Source: Rathayibacter rathayi (lineage in GTDB: Bacteria; Actinomycetota; Actinomycetes; Actinomycetales; Microbacteriaceae). Taken from it: 64,000 nucleotides of DNA. Below the pieces are notes generated by a model. It ran no database searches, was not told the origin of the DNA, and saw nothing but the letters and a program-made list of their open reading frames with translations. Shown piece after piece: positions 29,134 through 37,750 of the stretch. Numbering within the stretch: the first letter of the stretch is position 1; every line of letters begins with the position of its first letter. The translations under genes and the position numbers were made by a program. The stretch is from the NCBI RefSeq assembly GCF_004011095.1, contig NZ_CP028129.1:744001-808000 (forward strand), written 5' to 3'.

Positions 29134-30452
29134 CGGGCACCTCCCGGCAGGACGGGGAGGCCGAAGTGGACCACCGTAGTGGTGGTCATCTCGTCGAGCA
29201 GCTCCGGGCCGTAGCCGAAGCCCGATCCCGAAGCGCCGCGGGGCTGGGCGCTGCCGCCCGGCGCGCCTCCGAAGACGCCGTTGACCTTGACCGTGCCGAC
29301 GGGCAGGGTCGCAGCGGCGCGATGGGCGTGCTCTATGTCGGCGGTGAGGATCGACGCGGCCAGGCCGTAGGGGCTCGCGGCGGCGCGGGCGAGACCCTCG
29401 TCGAAGGAGTCCACGACGGCGATCGGCGCGACGGGCCCGAACGTCTCCTCGGTCATCACGAGCATCGACTCGGTGCAGCCGGCGAGGACGGTGGCGGGGT
29501 AGAAGGTGCCGTCGCCGGGGATGCCGCCGGTGAGGGCGCGGGCGCCGCTGCCGAGGGCTTCGGTGACGTGCTCGTGGACGGCGTCGCGCATCCGAACGTC
29601 GACGAGGCGCGGGAGGGGACCGGCGCTCCAGCGGTTGGCCTCGGCGACGAGCGCGGCGGTGAACGCCTCGGCGATGTCGCGGTGCACGTAGATCCGCTCG
29701 ACGGAGGTGCAGATCTGGCCGGCGTTAGCGAAGGCGCCCAGGGCGGCCTGCTCGGCGGCCCAGACCGGATCGACGTCGCGGTCGATGACGAGCGCGTCAT
29801 TGCCGCCGTTCTCGAGGATCACATGCGCGCCGGTGACGGCGGCGACCCGGGCGAGGGCGCGGCCCGTCGCAGTCGAGCCGACGTGGGCGAGGACATCGAC
29901 GCCCTCGGTGCGGGCGAGCTCATCGCCGACCGCGCCGTCGCCCTCGACCAGGGTCAGCACACCCTCCGGCAGCGCGGCGGCGAGGATCGACGTGAACAGT
30001 GCGCCCGTGCCCGGGCTGCGCTCGCTCGGCTTGTGTACGACGACGTCCCCCGAGACGATCGCGGCGCCGAGGAGACCCGCAGCGACGGCGACCGGGTCGT
30101 TCCACGGAGTGAGGGCGAGGACCACGCCACGCGGATGCGGGAGGGCCAGATCGACGTTCAGCGCCCCTCCGCGCAGGCTCTTCCCGCGGTGCAGCGGGCC
30201 GAGCTCGGCGTACTGAAGCAGCGTGTCCACCCCGGCGCGGACGCCGCCGAGAGCGTCACCGGCGGGCTTGCCGGTCTCCTGGGTGTTGAGGTCGGCGAGC
30301 TCCTGCTCGCGCTCGGCCACGCGGTGCGCGGCGGCGCGGAGCAGGGCGCCGCGCTCGGCGGGCGCGGTAGCGGCCCACGCGGGGAACGCGGTCCGCGCAC
30401 GGCGGACGGCGTCGGCGGTGGCGGGGGTCGTGATGTCGATGGTCACGGTCAC
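29130..30452 (-). CDS. NAD(P)-dependent aldehyde dehydrogenase family protein
   Basis: A 440-residue ALDH with TPWNDPVAVAAGLLGAAIVS (normally PWNFP), the nucleotide site VGSTATGRALARVAA, the general-base glutamate in ILENGGNDALVID (usual form LELGGK) and the nucleophile in NAGQICTSVERIYVH. EETFGPVAPIAVVDS follows. It is shorter than typical (~480-500) and the LELGGK motif is altered, so substrate range may differ. It heads the operon with the HldE-like and GT2 genes, which suggests oxidation of a sugar-derived aldehyde or an envelope component. Confidence 0.85.
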   Translation of the reverse strand: MTVTIDITTPATADAVRRARTAFPAWAATAPAERGALLRAAAHRVAEREQELADLNTQETGKPAGDALGGVRAGVDTLLQYAELGPLHRGKSLRGGALNVDLALPHPRGVVLALTPWNDPVAVAAGLLGAAIVSGDVVVHKPSERSPGTGALFTSILAAALPEGVLTLVEGDGAVGDELARTEGVDVLAHVGSTATGRALARVAAVTGAHVILENGGNDALVIDRDVDPVWAAEQAALGAFANAGQICTSVERIYVHRDIAEAFTAALVAEANRWSAGPLPRLVDVRMRDAVHEHVTEALGSGARALTGGIPGDGTFYPATVLAGCTESMLVMTEETFGPVAPIAVVDSFDEGLARAAASPYGLAASILTADIEHAHRAAATLPVGTVKVNGVFGGAPGGSAQPRGASGSGFGYGPELLDEMTTTTVVHFGLPVLPGGAR

Positions 30453-30538
30453 CTCTCGGTCGGGGGCGCCCGCGGAGTGGCGGACGCATCCATCCGGTAC
30501 CCGGGTGCTCGGGACCTAGACACGGAGGAGCCGGGAAT

Positions 30539-31165
30539 TCAGCGCTCCTGCGGGCGCGGCGCCGCGGGTCCGAGGATGACGGGGAAGTTCCGCTCGTGCT
30601 TGCGCGCGAACTCCTCCCAGGCGAGGGGAGCGTTCCACTGGAGAAACGGCACCAGGTGCGGGAAGCCGAGCGTGATCGTCGTGACGGAGAAGAGGCGCTT
30701 GCGTCGCACGTCGTAGACGCTCAGTCCGCCGTACCGGCCTCCCGCGGGGGTGATCCGGGCGATGTCGCGGAGCGGAACCGAGCGCGGGCGCCCGGCCATC
30801 GGGACGACGTCGATCCGGTCGTCGCGGAGAGTGACGCGGAATCGCGCGATCCCGCTCGCCAGCCCGATCATCGGGACGCCGACGATGGTCAGGGTGAGGC
30901 CGGCGATGAGCATGCCGGTCTCGCCCGGTCTCGTCATCGCCACTGTGGCCATCAGGGCGCTTACGGCGGCGACGAGGATGCCGGTGACCCGGGTCAGGAC
31001 GCTCTGCCAGCGCCGGAAGGAGAGGACGACCGCGTCGTCCGGTGCGGCCGCGATCCGCTCGTCGGGGTGCGCGCGATCGCGGCGGCGGACGACGAATCGG
31101 ACGGTGGCGGGGACGGCGGCGGCGGCGGCAATGGCGATGGTCGCGGCGGAGAAGTGAGGGAACAT
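30539..31165 (-). CDS. Membrane protein with PH-like domain
   Basis: A 208-residue protein. It has one N-terminal hydrophobic segment (residues ~5-24) and a hairpin of two spans around 60-105 (VTGILVAAVSALMATVAMT and AGLTLTIVGVPMIGLASGI). A C-terminal beta-rich domain (FRVTLRDDRIDVVPMAGRPR, then VPLRDIARITP) resembles bacterial pleckstrin-homology (bPH) domains. No enzyme motif is visible. It lies 86 bp from the ALDH gene on the same strand and may or may not belong to that operon. Confidence 0.68.
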   Translation of the reverse strand: MFPHFSAATIAIAAAAAVPATVRFVVRRRDRAHPDERIAAAPDDAVVLSFRRWQSVLTRVTGILVAAVSALMATVAMTRPGETGMLIAGLTLTIVGVPMIGLASGIARFRVTLRDDRIDVVPMAGRPRSVPLRDIARITPAGGRYGGLSVYDVRRKRLFSVTTITLGFPHLVPFLQWNAPLAWEEFARKHERNFPVILGPAAPRPQER

Positions 31166-31309
31166 CCACCGAGGCTAGGGACGGATGGGGTCGCGGCGTC
31201 GAGCGCTGGCGCGGGATGCCGCTACGCCGGGAACGGGCGCCGAACCGCCCGCTCGGGTGCGGGCGAGTCGGCCGGCGCAGGTCGACGGCACCGGAAGTCG
31301 GTTCTGCTC

Positions 31310-31381
31310 CGCACAACGTCAGCTGAGAGCGGGTCTCATCCACCATCGTCGATGAGACGTGCTCTCAGCTGACGTTGTGCG
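31310..31381. repeat. 72-bp palindromic element, family 2, copy 1
   Basis: Outer 21-bp arms beginning CGCACAACGTCAGCTGAG with nested inner arms (GTCTCATC / GATGAGAC) around CACCATCGTC. A second copy is at 55037-55108. This copy lies in a 316-bp gap between divergently transcribed genes (31165 and 31481), so it cannot be a terminator for either. The rest of the gap shows nothing else recognisable. Confidence 0.88.
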
Positions 31382-31480
31382 CCGCCGATCCGGTTTCGGA
31401 TCGGCCTCCGCGGGGAAATGGAGGACTGTACCGTCCCCGGAGCCGCGTCCGCGCGCCTTCGCAGCTGAGAGGAACCCGCC

Positions 31481-32563
31481 GTGGTCGCCATCGCCCCCCT
31501 CCGAGAGCCGTTCGCCGGAGTCGAGAAAATCGCCGTCCTGCGCGGTGGCGGTCTCGGCGATCTGCTGTTCGCCCTCCCCGCCGTCGACGCGCTCGCGGCC
31601 GCGTACCCGGGCGCCGAGATCACCCTGCTCGGCACGCCCGCGCACCGGGTGTTGCTGTCGGGGATCGAGTCGCCGATCGCCGCGGTCGAGATCCTGCCGA
31701 TCGCGCAGGGCGTCCGCGACGGGGAGGTAGAAGATCCGCAGGTCGTCGAGGACTTCACCGAGCGGATGCGCGGCCGCCGCTTCGACCTGGCCGTACAGCT
31801 GCACGGCGGCGGGCGCTACTCCAACCCGTTCCTGCGGCGCCTCGGCGCGCGGCACACGGTCGGCTCGCGCACGCCCGACGCCGAGGATCTGGAGCGCACG
31901 ATCCCCTACATCTACTACCAGCACGAGATGCTGCGGGCGCTCGAAATCGTCGGGCTCGCCGGGGCGGCCGCGACCCGGCTCGAGCCGGCGCTCGCCGTGG
32001 ATCCGGAGCGGCGGAACCGCTTGGCCGCTGCACTGCCCGCGGGCGGTCCGCTGATGCTGATCCACCCGGGCGCGACGGATATCCGCCGGCGCTGGCCGGC
32101 CGCCTCCTTCGCCGCCGTGGCGACGGAGTTGCTGGCCGACGGCGCGCGCGTGCTCGTCGTGGGCGACGACTCCGATGTGTCGGCTGCCGACGAGATCGTC
32201 GCCGGAGCGCCGGGAGCTGTCTCGTGGGCGGGCGCCGTCGACCTGCCGGACCTCGCTCCGCTGCTCTCGCTCGCCGATCTGGTGCTTGGCAACGACTCCG
32301 GACCTCGGCACCTCGCTGCCGCGGTCGGCGCCCCGACGGTCGGAATCTTTTGGGTGGGCAACGCGATCAACGCGGCTCCGCTTGGGCGGCAGCGTCATCG
32401 GGTGCAGCTGAGCTGGACCACGAGCTGCCCGGTGTGTGGCCGCGACGCCACGCAGGTCGGCTGGACGGCCCCCCGCTGTGAGCACGAGGTCACCTTCGTC
32501 GACGACGTCCGCGTCTCTGCCGTCCTCGAGGACGTCCGCGCCGTCCTCGCCTCCACTCGCTGA
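31481..32563 (+). CDS. Glycosyltransferase family 9 (heptosyltransferase-like), copy 1
   Basis: A 360-residue GT-B enzyme. N-terminal KIAVLRGGGLGDLLFALPAV is the GT9 acceptor-domain start (residues ~16-35). LIHPGATDIRRRWPAASFAAV is the GT9 donor-domain motif. GNDSGPRHLAAAVGAPTVGIF is the conserved ligand loop near residue 268. GT9 members transfer heptose from a nucleotide-heptose. A C-terminal cysteine cluster (CPVCGR...CEHEV) is a less common addition and may bind a metal. GTG start. It is divergent from the PH-like gene. Confidence 0.88.
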   Translation: MVAIAPLREPFAGVEKIAVLRGGGLGDLLFALPAVDALAAAYPGAEITLLGTPAHRVLLSGIESPIAAVEILPIAQGVRDGEVEDPQVVEDFTERMRGRRFDLAVQLHGGGRYSNPFLRRLGARHTVGSRTPDAEDLERTIPYIYYQHEMLRALEIVGLAGAAATRLEPALAVDPERRNRLAAALPAGGPLMLIHPGATDIRRRWPAASFAAVATELLADGARVLVVGDDSDVSAADEIVAGAPGAVSWAGAVDLPDLAPLLSLADLVLGNDSGPRHLAAAVGAPTVGIFWVGNAINAAPLGRQRHRVQLSWTTSCPVCGRDATQVGWTAPRCEHEVTFVDDVRVSAVLEDVRAVLASTR

Positions 32564-32565
32564 GC

Positions 32566-32626
32566 CGCGAGATGCCACCTGTGACGTTCGACATCGGCGT
32601 GTCGCCCTCATAAGTGGCATCTCGCG
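32566..32626. repeat. 61-bp palindromic element, family 1, copy 3
   Basis: Begins CGCGAGATGCCACCTGTGAC and ends AAGTGGCATCTCGCG with the same CGGCGTGTCG core. It starts 3 bp after the GT9 stop and lies between convergent genes. A G-rich tract (32627-32699) follows, as after copy 1. Confidence 0.87.
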
Positions 32627-32699
32627 GAGGGGGGCGGGAGGGGGGCGGGAGGGGGCGGGAGGGAGCGGGAGGGAGGGGCGCGTTAAGGGGAGGGGGGTT
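32627..32699 (+). repeat. G-rich tract after palindrome copy 3
   Basis: About 70 bp of GGGGCGGGAGG-type runs adjoining the 61-bp palindrome and reaching the stop of the SDR gene. Copy 1 of the palindrome has a similar tract on the same side. Confidence 0.7.
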
Positions 32700-33402
32700 A
32701 GGGCCAGGACGGCTCCTGCTCGTGGGTGACGACGAGTTCGCGGATCTCGCAGCCGCGGGGCTGGCCGAGGACGAACATCACGGCGTTCGCGACGTTCTCT
32801 GGGTCGTTCAACAGCGCGTCGGGGCCGGGCTTGTACTGCTCGTCACGGTCGTCGAAGAAGCGGGTCTTCATGCCGGAGGGGATCAGCGTGGTCACGCCGA
32901 TCTCGCCCTTGGTCTCGGCGGCGAGCGCACGGGTGAAGCCGAGCACGCCGAACTTCGAGGCGCAGTACGCGGTCGCGTCCGAGACGGCCTTGATCGCCAG
33001 CGAGGAGGCGACGGTCACGACGCGCCCGTGGGTGTCGGTGAGGAAGGGCAACGCCGCGCGGACGACGGCCGCGGTACCGAGGAGGTTCACCGAGATGACG
33101 CGCTCCCACTCCTCCGGCTCCACGTCGACCAGGCGGCCACAGCGGTCGATACCGGCCGCGGTCACGACGGCGTCCAGCCCGCCGTGCTCGCGGGCGATCT
33201 CGGCGACCGCCTTCTCGGCCTCGCGGGTCTTCGCGACGTCGACCTGGTAGGCGGCGACGCCCTCCTGCACGGTCGAGACGTCACGGTCGAGCACGAGCGG
33301 CGTGCCGCCAGCGGCGGTGACCGCGGCGGCGACGGCCGCACCGAGCCCGGAGGCTCCTCCCGTGATCAGGACGCGGCCGATGGGGGTGGGAGTGGTGCTC
33401 AT
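32698..33402 (-). CDS. Short-chain dehydrogenase/reductase
   Basis: A 234-residue classical SDR. The cofactor loop is LITGGASGLGAAVAAAV (residues ~11-27), the NAG-equivalent is TAAGIDRCG, and the active site is VASSLAIKAVSDATAYCASK (Ser, then Tyr-x-x-x-Lys). It is too short to be an extended-type HldD epimerase. It is the last gene of the GmhB-to-SDR operon, 32 bp after the second HldE-like gene, and probably reduces or oxidises a sugar intermediate. AAGGAA precedes the ATG. Confidence 0.88.
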   Translation of the reverse strand: MSTTPTPIGRVLITGGASGLGAAVAAAVTAAGGTPLVLDRDVSTVQEGVAAYQVDVAKTREAEKAVAEIAREHGGLDAVVTAAGIDRCGRLVDVEPEEWERVISVNLLGTAAVVRAALPFLTDTHGRVVTVASSLAIKAVSDATAYCASKFGVLGFTRALAAETKGEIGVTTLIPSGMKTRFFDDRDEQYKPGPDALLNDPENVANAVMFVLGQPRGCEIRELVVTHEQEPSWP

Positions 33403-33434
33403 GGTTTCCTTCCAGGGGTGGTCTGCGGGTTCGG

Positions 33435-34808
33435 TTAGCCGACGCGCGCGAGCGCGGCGGCGAGATGGGTGGTCGAGCGGCCGGGGTGGTACGGCACGGT
33501 GAGGACGCGGCCGCCCCACTCCGCCACGGTCGCCGTTTCGGGGAGGGATTCGGCGGAGTAGTCGCCGCCCTTCACCCAAACGTCGGGGCGGATACGGCGC
33601 AGCGCCTCGTCGGGCGTGTCCTCGCCGAATATCAGCACCGCGTCGACGCACTCCAGCGCGAGGAGGAGGTCGACGCGGTCGTCCTCGGGGATGATCGGCC
33701 GCGTGGCACCCTTGAGGCGGCGTACGGAATCGTCCGAATTGAGGCACACGACCAGGCAGTCCCCGAGCGCGCGAGCGGCCGAGAGCGTGCGGGCGTGGCC
33801 GGCGTGCAGGAGGTCGAAGCAGCCGCCGGTCGCGACCACGGTTCCACCCGAGGCACGCACGGCCTCGGCGACGCGCAGCGCATCGACCCCGCCGCCGCGA
33901 AGCGGTGCGGCGTCAGCGGGAGCGGCGAGGGAGGCGACTCCGCCCGCGAGGAGGTAGGCGCCGGCGTCGGCGACAGCGGCCTGGACGGCCTCGGACGCGC
34001 TGGAGCCCCCGGCGAGGGCGACCGCGGCGGAGGCGGCGAACCGGTCGCCCGCTCCGCACGGGTCGGTGGGCGGCACGGAGGCGGCCGGAGCGACGACGGG
34101 CACGCCGGCGCCGCGGGAGCGCAGCAGGGCCCCGGAGGAGCCCATGGTCACGGCGACCGCGTCGCAGCCCCAGCGCTCGAGGAGCGTGGTCGCGGCCGAC
34201 TCGGCGCGCGTCACTCCGCGCCCGGTGGCTCCGGAGAACGTGGTGGCTTCGGCGAGGTTCGGAGTTGCAAGGGTGGTCGCGGCGACCGGCTGTGAGCCGC
34301 GCGGGTGCGGATCCCAGACCAGCGGCACGGTGAGCGCGTCGAGCGCGGCACGCAGCGAGGCGTCCTCGGTGAGGCGGCGGCCGTAGTCGGCGACGATCAC
34401 GGCGTCGGCGTCGGCGAGCGCGGCGAGCATCGCATCGCTCACCCCGGGGACGGGTGGAGTCTCGCAGCCGCGGTCGATCCGCACCACGGCCTGGCCGGAG
34501 GCGGCGACTCGCGTCTTCACCGGCGTCGGCGCCCCGGAGGGCCCGGCGATCACCCGGACGCCGTCGAGTTCGGCGCGCAGCTCCGCCACGTCCGGGTCGG
34601 AGTCGTCGGCGAGCGCCGTCACCAGCGTCACCTCGTGCCCGTCGCGGGCGAGCATCCGCGCGACCAGCCCGGCACCGCCGGCCCGGGCGCTGCGGGCCGT
34701 CATGTCGACCACGGGGACCGGCGCGTCCGGGCTCAGCCGTTCGGCAGGTCCGGACAGGTCGACGTCGAGCATCACATCGCCGACGACGACCAGGTGCAGC
34801 CGACTCAT
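33435..34808 (-). CDS. HldE-like bifunctional sugar kinase / nucleotidyltransferase (copy 2)
   Basis: A 457-residue fusion with the same order as copy 1. The PfkB kinase domain has ARAGGAGLVARMLARDGH and PPTDPCGAGDRFAASAAVAL. The C-terminal nucleotidyltransferase has ATGGCFDLLHAGHARTLSAA (HxGH), LNSDDSVRRLKGATRPI and PDVWVKGGDYSAESLPE. It is divergent enough from the 27661-29133 protein to be a separate paralogue rather than a recent duplicate. It overlaps the GmhA-like gene by 4 nt, which argues for sedoheptulose-derived heptose as the substrate. Confidence 0.9.
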   Translation of the reverse strand: MSRLHLVVVGDVMLDVDLSGPAERLSPDAPVPVVDMTARSARAGGAGLVARMLARDGHEVTLVTALADDSDPDVAELRAELDGVRVIAGPSGAPTPVKTRVAASGQAVVRIDRGCETPPVPGVSDAMLAALADADAVIVADYGRRLTEDASLRAALDALTVPLVWDPHPRGSQPVAATTLATPNLAEATTFSGATGRGVTRAESAATTLLERWGCDAVAVTMGSSGALLRSRGAGVPVVAPAASVPPTDPCGAGDRFAASAAVALAGGSSASEAVQAAVADAGAYLLAGGVASLAAPADAAPLRGGGVDALRVAEAVRASGGTVVATGGCFDLLHAGHARTLSAARALGDCLVVCLNSDDSVRRLKGATRPIIPEDDRVDLLLALECVDAVLIFGEDTPDEALRRIRPDVWVKGGDYSAESLPETATVAEWGGRVLTVPYHPGRSTTHLAAALARVG

Positions 34809-35440
34809 GAGGCGGCCGCCGTTCGCGCGCGGATTCGGTGCTCGAAGGCCCGGCAGAGCGCGTGCACGAGCACCAGCTGCGCCTCCTGCACGTTGGCGCC
34901 GTGGCCCTCGAACGCGATCGCCTCGTCGCAGAGCTCGGTCAGCGGGTTCGGTCCCTCGCCGGTCAGCGCCCAGGAGCGGGCGCCGGCCGCGCGGGCGGCC
35001 TCGGCGGCGTGCAGGAGGTTCGCACTGCGTCCGCTGGTCGAGAGCAGCACCACCACGTCTCCCGCGCGGGCGTGCGCGGTGACCTGGCGTGCGAAGACGT
35101 GGTCGAAGCCGTAGTCGTTGCCGATCGCGGTCAGGCTCGAGGTCTCGGCGTGCAGCGAGAGCGCGGAGAAGGGGATGCGGTCACCGTCGAAGCGACCGAC
35201 CAGCTCCGCGGTGAGATGCTGCGCCTCGGCCGCCGAACCGCCGTTGCCCGCGGCGAGCAGTCGTGCGCCGGCGTGCAGGCGGTCGGCGAGTTCGACGCCC
35301 CAGGCGGCGATCCGCTCGGAGTGGTGCTGGAGCTGGGCGACCGCATCGAGCGCGCGCGCGACGTGGTCGTCGACGTGGCGCCGGACGGCGTCCGTCGGGG
35401 TGTCCAGAACGGTGTCGATGGTCGCGGTGTCGATGGTCAT
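34805..35440 (-). CDS. SIS-domain phosphosugar isomerase, GmhA-like
   Basis: A 211-residue SIS-fold protein. [20 protein letters not shown] (residues ~61-80) is the GmhA phosphate-binding signature, and [20 protein letters not shown] is the second SIS motif. [20 protein letters not shown] and a C-terminal HALCRAFE helix also fit. GmhA converts sedoheptulose 7-phosphate to D-glycero-D-manno-heptose 7-phosphate in the cytoplasm. It overlaps the neighbours on both sides by 4 nt, coupling it to a GT4 and the HldE-like enzyme. Confidence 0.88.
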   Translation of the reverse strand: MTIDTATIDTVLDTPTDAVRRHVDDHVARALDAVAQLQHHSERIAAWGVELADRLHAGARLLAAGNGGSAAEAQHLTAELVGRFDGDRIPFSALSLHAETSSLTAIGNDYGFDHVFARQVTAHARAGDVVVLLSTSGRSANLLHAAEAARAAGARSWALTGEGPNPLTELCDEAIAFEGHGANVQEAQLVLVHALCRAFEHRIRARTAAAS

Positions 35441-36762
35441 CGTCGCGGAGCCGCCTTCCGGGTGGTGGGGGATGAGGGTGCGCTCGTGGCACCGGTGAGG
35501 ACCGACTCGTCGCCGAAGCCGGCGAGAGTCGTGACGTAGGCGCGCTCGGTGTCGGCAGCGACGCGGTCCCAGGAGTAGCGGGATTCGACGCGCTCGCGGC
35601 CGGCTGCCCCGTAGGTGCGGGCGCGCTCGGGGTCGGCGAGCAGCGAGCCGAGGGCGGCGGCCAGGGCCACCGGGTCGCGCGGGGGCACATGGACCCCCGT
35701 CACGTCCTCGACCACGGTGTCGATCAGCCCGCCCACGGAGGAGGCGACGACCGGCACTCCGCACGCCATCGCCTCGAGCGGAGTGATGCCGAACGGCTCG
35801 TACCAGGGCGCGCAGACCACGACGTCCGCCGAGCGGAGCATCGTGGGCATCTCGGTCTGCGAGAGCTGGCCGACGAAGTCGACGCGGTCGGCGACTCCGA
35901 GGCTCTCGGCCACGCCGTGCAGCCGCTGGTACTCGGGGTCCGCCGTCAGGGCGTCGCCGGAGCCGGAGCCCCCGACGACGACGAGTTCGGCGTCGTGCCC
36001 GGCCGCGACCAGGTGCGCGAGCGCCTCGATCGCGATGCCCATGCCCTTGCGTGGCACCAGGCGGCCGATGGTCATCAGCCGCAAGCGCTCGCCGCGGGGA
36101 GCGACCGGGCCCTGCACCGAGAACCGGTCGATGTCGACTCCGCAGGGCACCACCGAGATGCGTGAGGTCGGCACGCCGAGACCCTTGAGCTCGAAGGCCT
36201 CGTCGGAGCAGGTGGCGATGACGCCGTCCGCCCGCTGGCCCACTCCCGGCTCCAGCCAGGCGCGCTCCTCGGGGCTGGTGTCAAGCGCGCCCTGCTGGCG
36301 GTGCTTCACCACGCCCAGCGCATGGAAGGTGTGGAAGACAGGGACGCGGCGCCCGGTGGCGCGCTCGACCCGCTCGGAGGCGTCGAGTGCGGCGACCCCG
36401 GACATCCAAAAGTGGCTGTGCACGAGGTCGGGTCGCTCCTGCAGCCACTCGTCGGCGAGGTCGACGGCGAAGTCGCCCATGAACGGCAGCAGCTCGTCCT
36501 TGGACACGCGGCGGGGTGGCCCGGCGTCGATGTGCACCACCTCGACGCCCGAGGCGAAGGGCACGCGCCGAGGGAGGGAGGGGTCGTCGCGGCGGGTGTA
36601 GACCACGACGCGGTGGCCGCGGCGGGCGAGCGCGTCGGCGAGCGCGGCGACGTGCACGTTTTGACCGCCGGCGTCGACGCCGCCGAGGGTCGCCAGCGGG
36701 CTGGCGTGCTCCGAGACCATCGCGATGGTGAGCGCGGGTGCGGCGGAGAGGTGCTGCTTCAT
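35437..36762 (-). CDS. Glycosyltransferase family 4
   Basis: A 441-residue GT-B enzyme. N-terminal [20 protein letters not shown] then [19 protein letters not shown] is the family-4 start. [20 protein letters not shown] opens the donor domain. [20 protein letters not shown] carries the EPFGITPLE motif (E-x7-E). It resembles actinobacterial SqdX/MshA-type enzymes and sucrose-phosphate-synthase-like GT4 proteins. No membrane span is present. It overlaps both neighbours by 4 nt. The acceptor is unknown; cell-envelope glycan assembly is inferred from context. Confidence 0.88.
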   Translation of the reverse strand: MKQHLSAAPALTIAMVSEHASPLATLGGVDAGGQNVHVAALADALARRGHRVVVYTRRDDPSLPRRVPFASGVEVVHIDAGPPRRVSKDELLPFMGDFAVDLADEWLQERPDLVHSHFWMSGVAALDASERVERATGRRVPVFHTFHALGVVKHRQQGALDTSPEERAWLEPGVGQRADGVIATCSDEAFELKGLGVPTSRISVVPCGVDIDRFSVQGPVAPRGERLRLMTIGRLVPRKGMGIAIEALAHLVAAGHDAELVVVGGSGSGDALTADPEYQRLHGVAESLGVADRVDFVGQLSQTEMPTMLRSADVVVCAPWYEPFGITPLEAMACGVPVVASSVGGLIDTVVEDVTGVHVPPRDPVALAAALGSLLADPERARTYGAAGRERVESRYSWDRVAADTERAYVTTLAGFGDESVLTGATSAPSSPTTRKAAPRR

Positions 36763-37750
36763 CGGGTGCTCCCTTCCAGAGTGGGCTCCGGCGACCGGCG
36801 CCGGGGGAGGTCGGCCAGCACCTCGTCCCAGTCGCGCTGGAATCGGGCGAGGCCGTAGCGCGCGAGCGCTGCCTCGCGGGCGACGGCGCCGGCGCGGGCG
36901 GCGCGATCCGGATCCTCGACGAGCGCCCGGGCGGACGCGACGAGCGAGTCGAGGTCGTTCGAGACCGCTCCGGCCTCGGGCGGGACGGCGCGCCCCGCCT
37001 CCGTCACGTCGAGCGCGACCACGGGCAGCCCGAGGTGCATCGCCTCGAGCAGCGCGAGGCCGAGCGAGGTCCAGCGGAACGGATGCAGGTAGACCCGGCG
37101 GCGGGCGAGAGCGGCGTGCATCGCCTGCGTGCGCACGTCCCCGATGGCGTTCACGTTCCGAAGGCCCGGCAGTGCGGCGAGCCGGTCGGTCATCATCCCG
37201 AAAACGTCCAGCGGAGCGACGGCGCCAAAGCGGGGGAGCAGGTCGGTTCCGGCCACCCGGCCGCGGCGCACCGGCTCGTTGACGACCACGCCGAAGTGCG
37301 GCAGCTCGCCGGTGTACAGGGGCCCCGGGTCGTGAATCCCGTGCTCGATCACCGTCGTCGGCGTCGAGCCGGTGTCCCACATCAGGGCGTTGAAGTGGGT
37401 GACGTGGACGATCAGTAGGTCGTCGCGGTCGGCGAGCGGGTGCCGATTCTCCGGCACGTTCCCGCGGGGGTGTTGTGCTCGACGTAGACCGCGGGCACGT
37501 CGCGGCCGAGTCGGCGCCCGAGCAGGCGCTCCGCCTCGGCGAACTCTTCGGGGCGCTGGAGCAGCACCGCGTCGACCTCGGCGTCGTGCAACTCCTCCGG
37601 CGCGATCTCGACGGCGGCCGGCCAGTCGCGGCCACCGGTGCCCAGGCCCCAACCGTCGCGGGTCGACGTGGTGGGGAGCAGGTAGCTGTGGGCGCCGCGG
37701 ACGAAGGCGTCGGCCCAGCCGCCGTGCACATGCCAGAGCAGGATCTTCAT
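36759..37750 (-). pseudogene. Glycosyltransferase (GT4-like) with a single-base frameshift
   Basis: The N-terminal third reads [20 protein letters not shown] through [11 protein letters not shown] in one frame. The rest, from [20 protein letters not shown] to the end, is one frame over. The switch is in a run of five G on the plus strand (37466-37470); six would restore a 330-residue protein. The C-terminal domain has [20 protein letters not shown] then [11 protein letters not shown], a GT-B donor motif. It overlaps both neighbours by 4 nt as an intact operon gene would. It may be a real mutation, a phase-variable tract or a sequencing error. Confidence 0.75.

Noticed and set aside
32698..33402. 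SDR as HldD (ADP-heptose 6-epimerase)
   Set aside because: Classical short SDR with YCASK and GGASGLG. HldD is an extended SDR of about 310 residues with a different cofactor motif.
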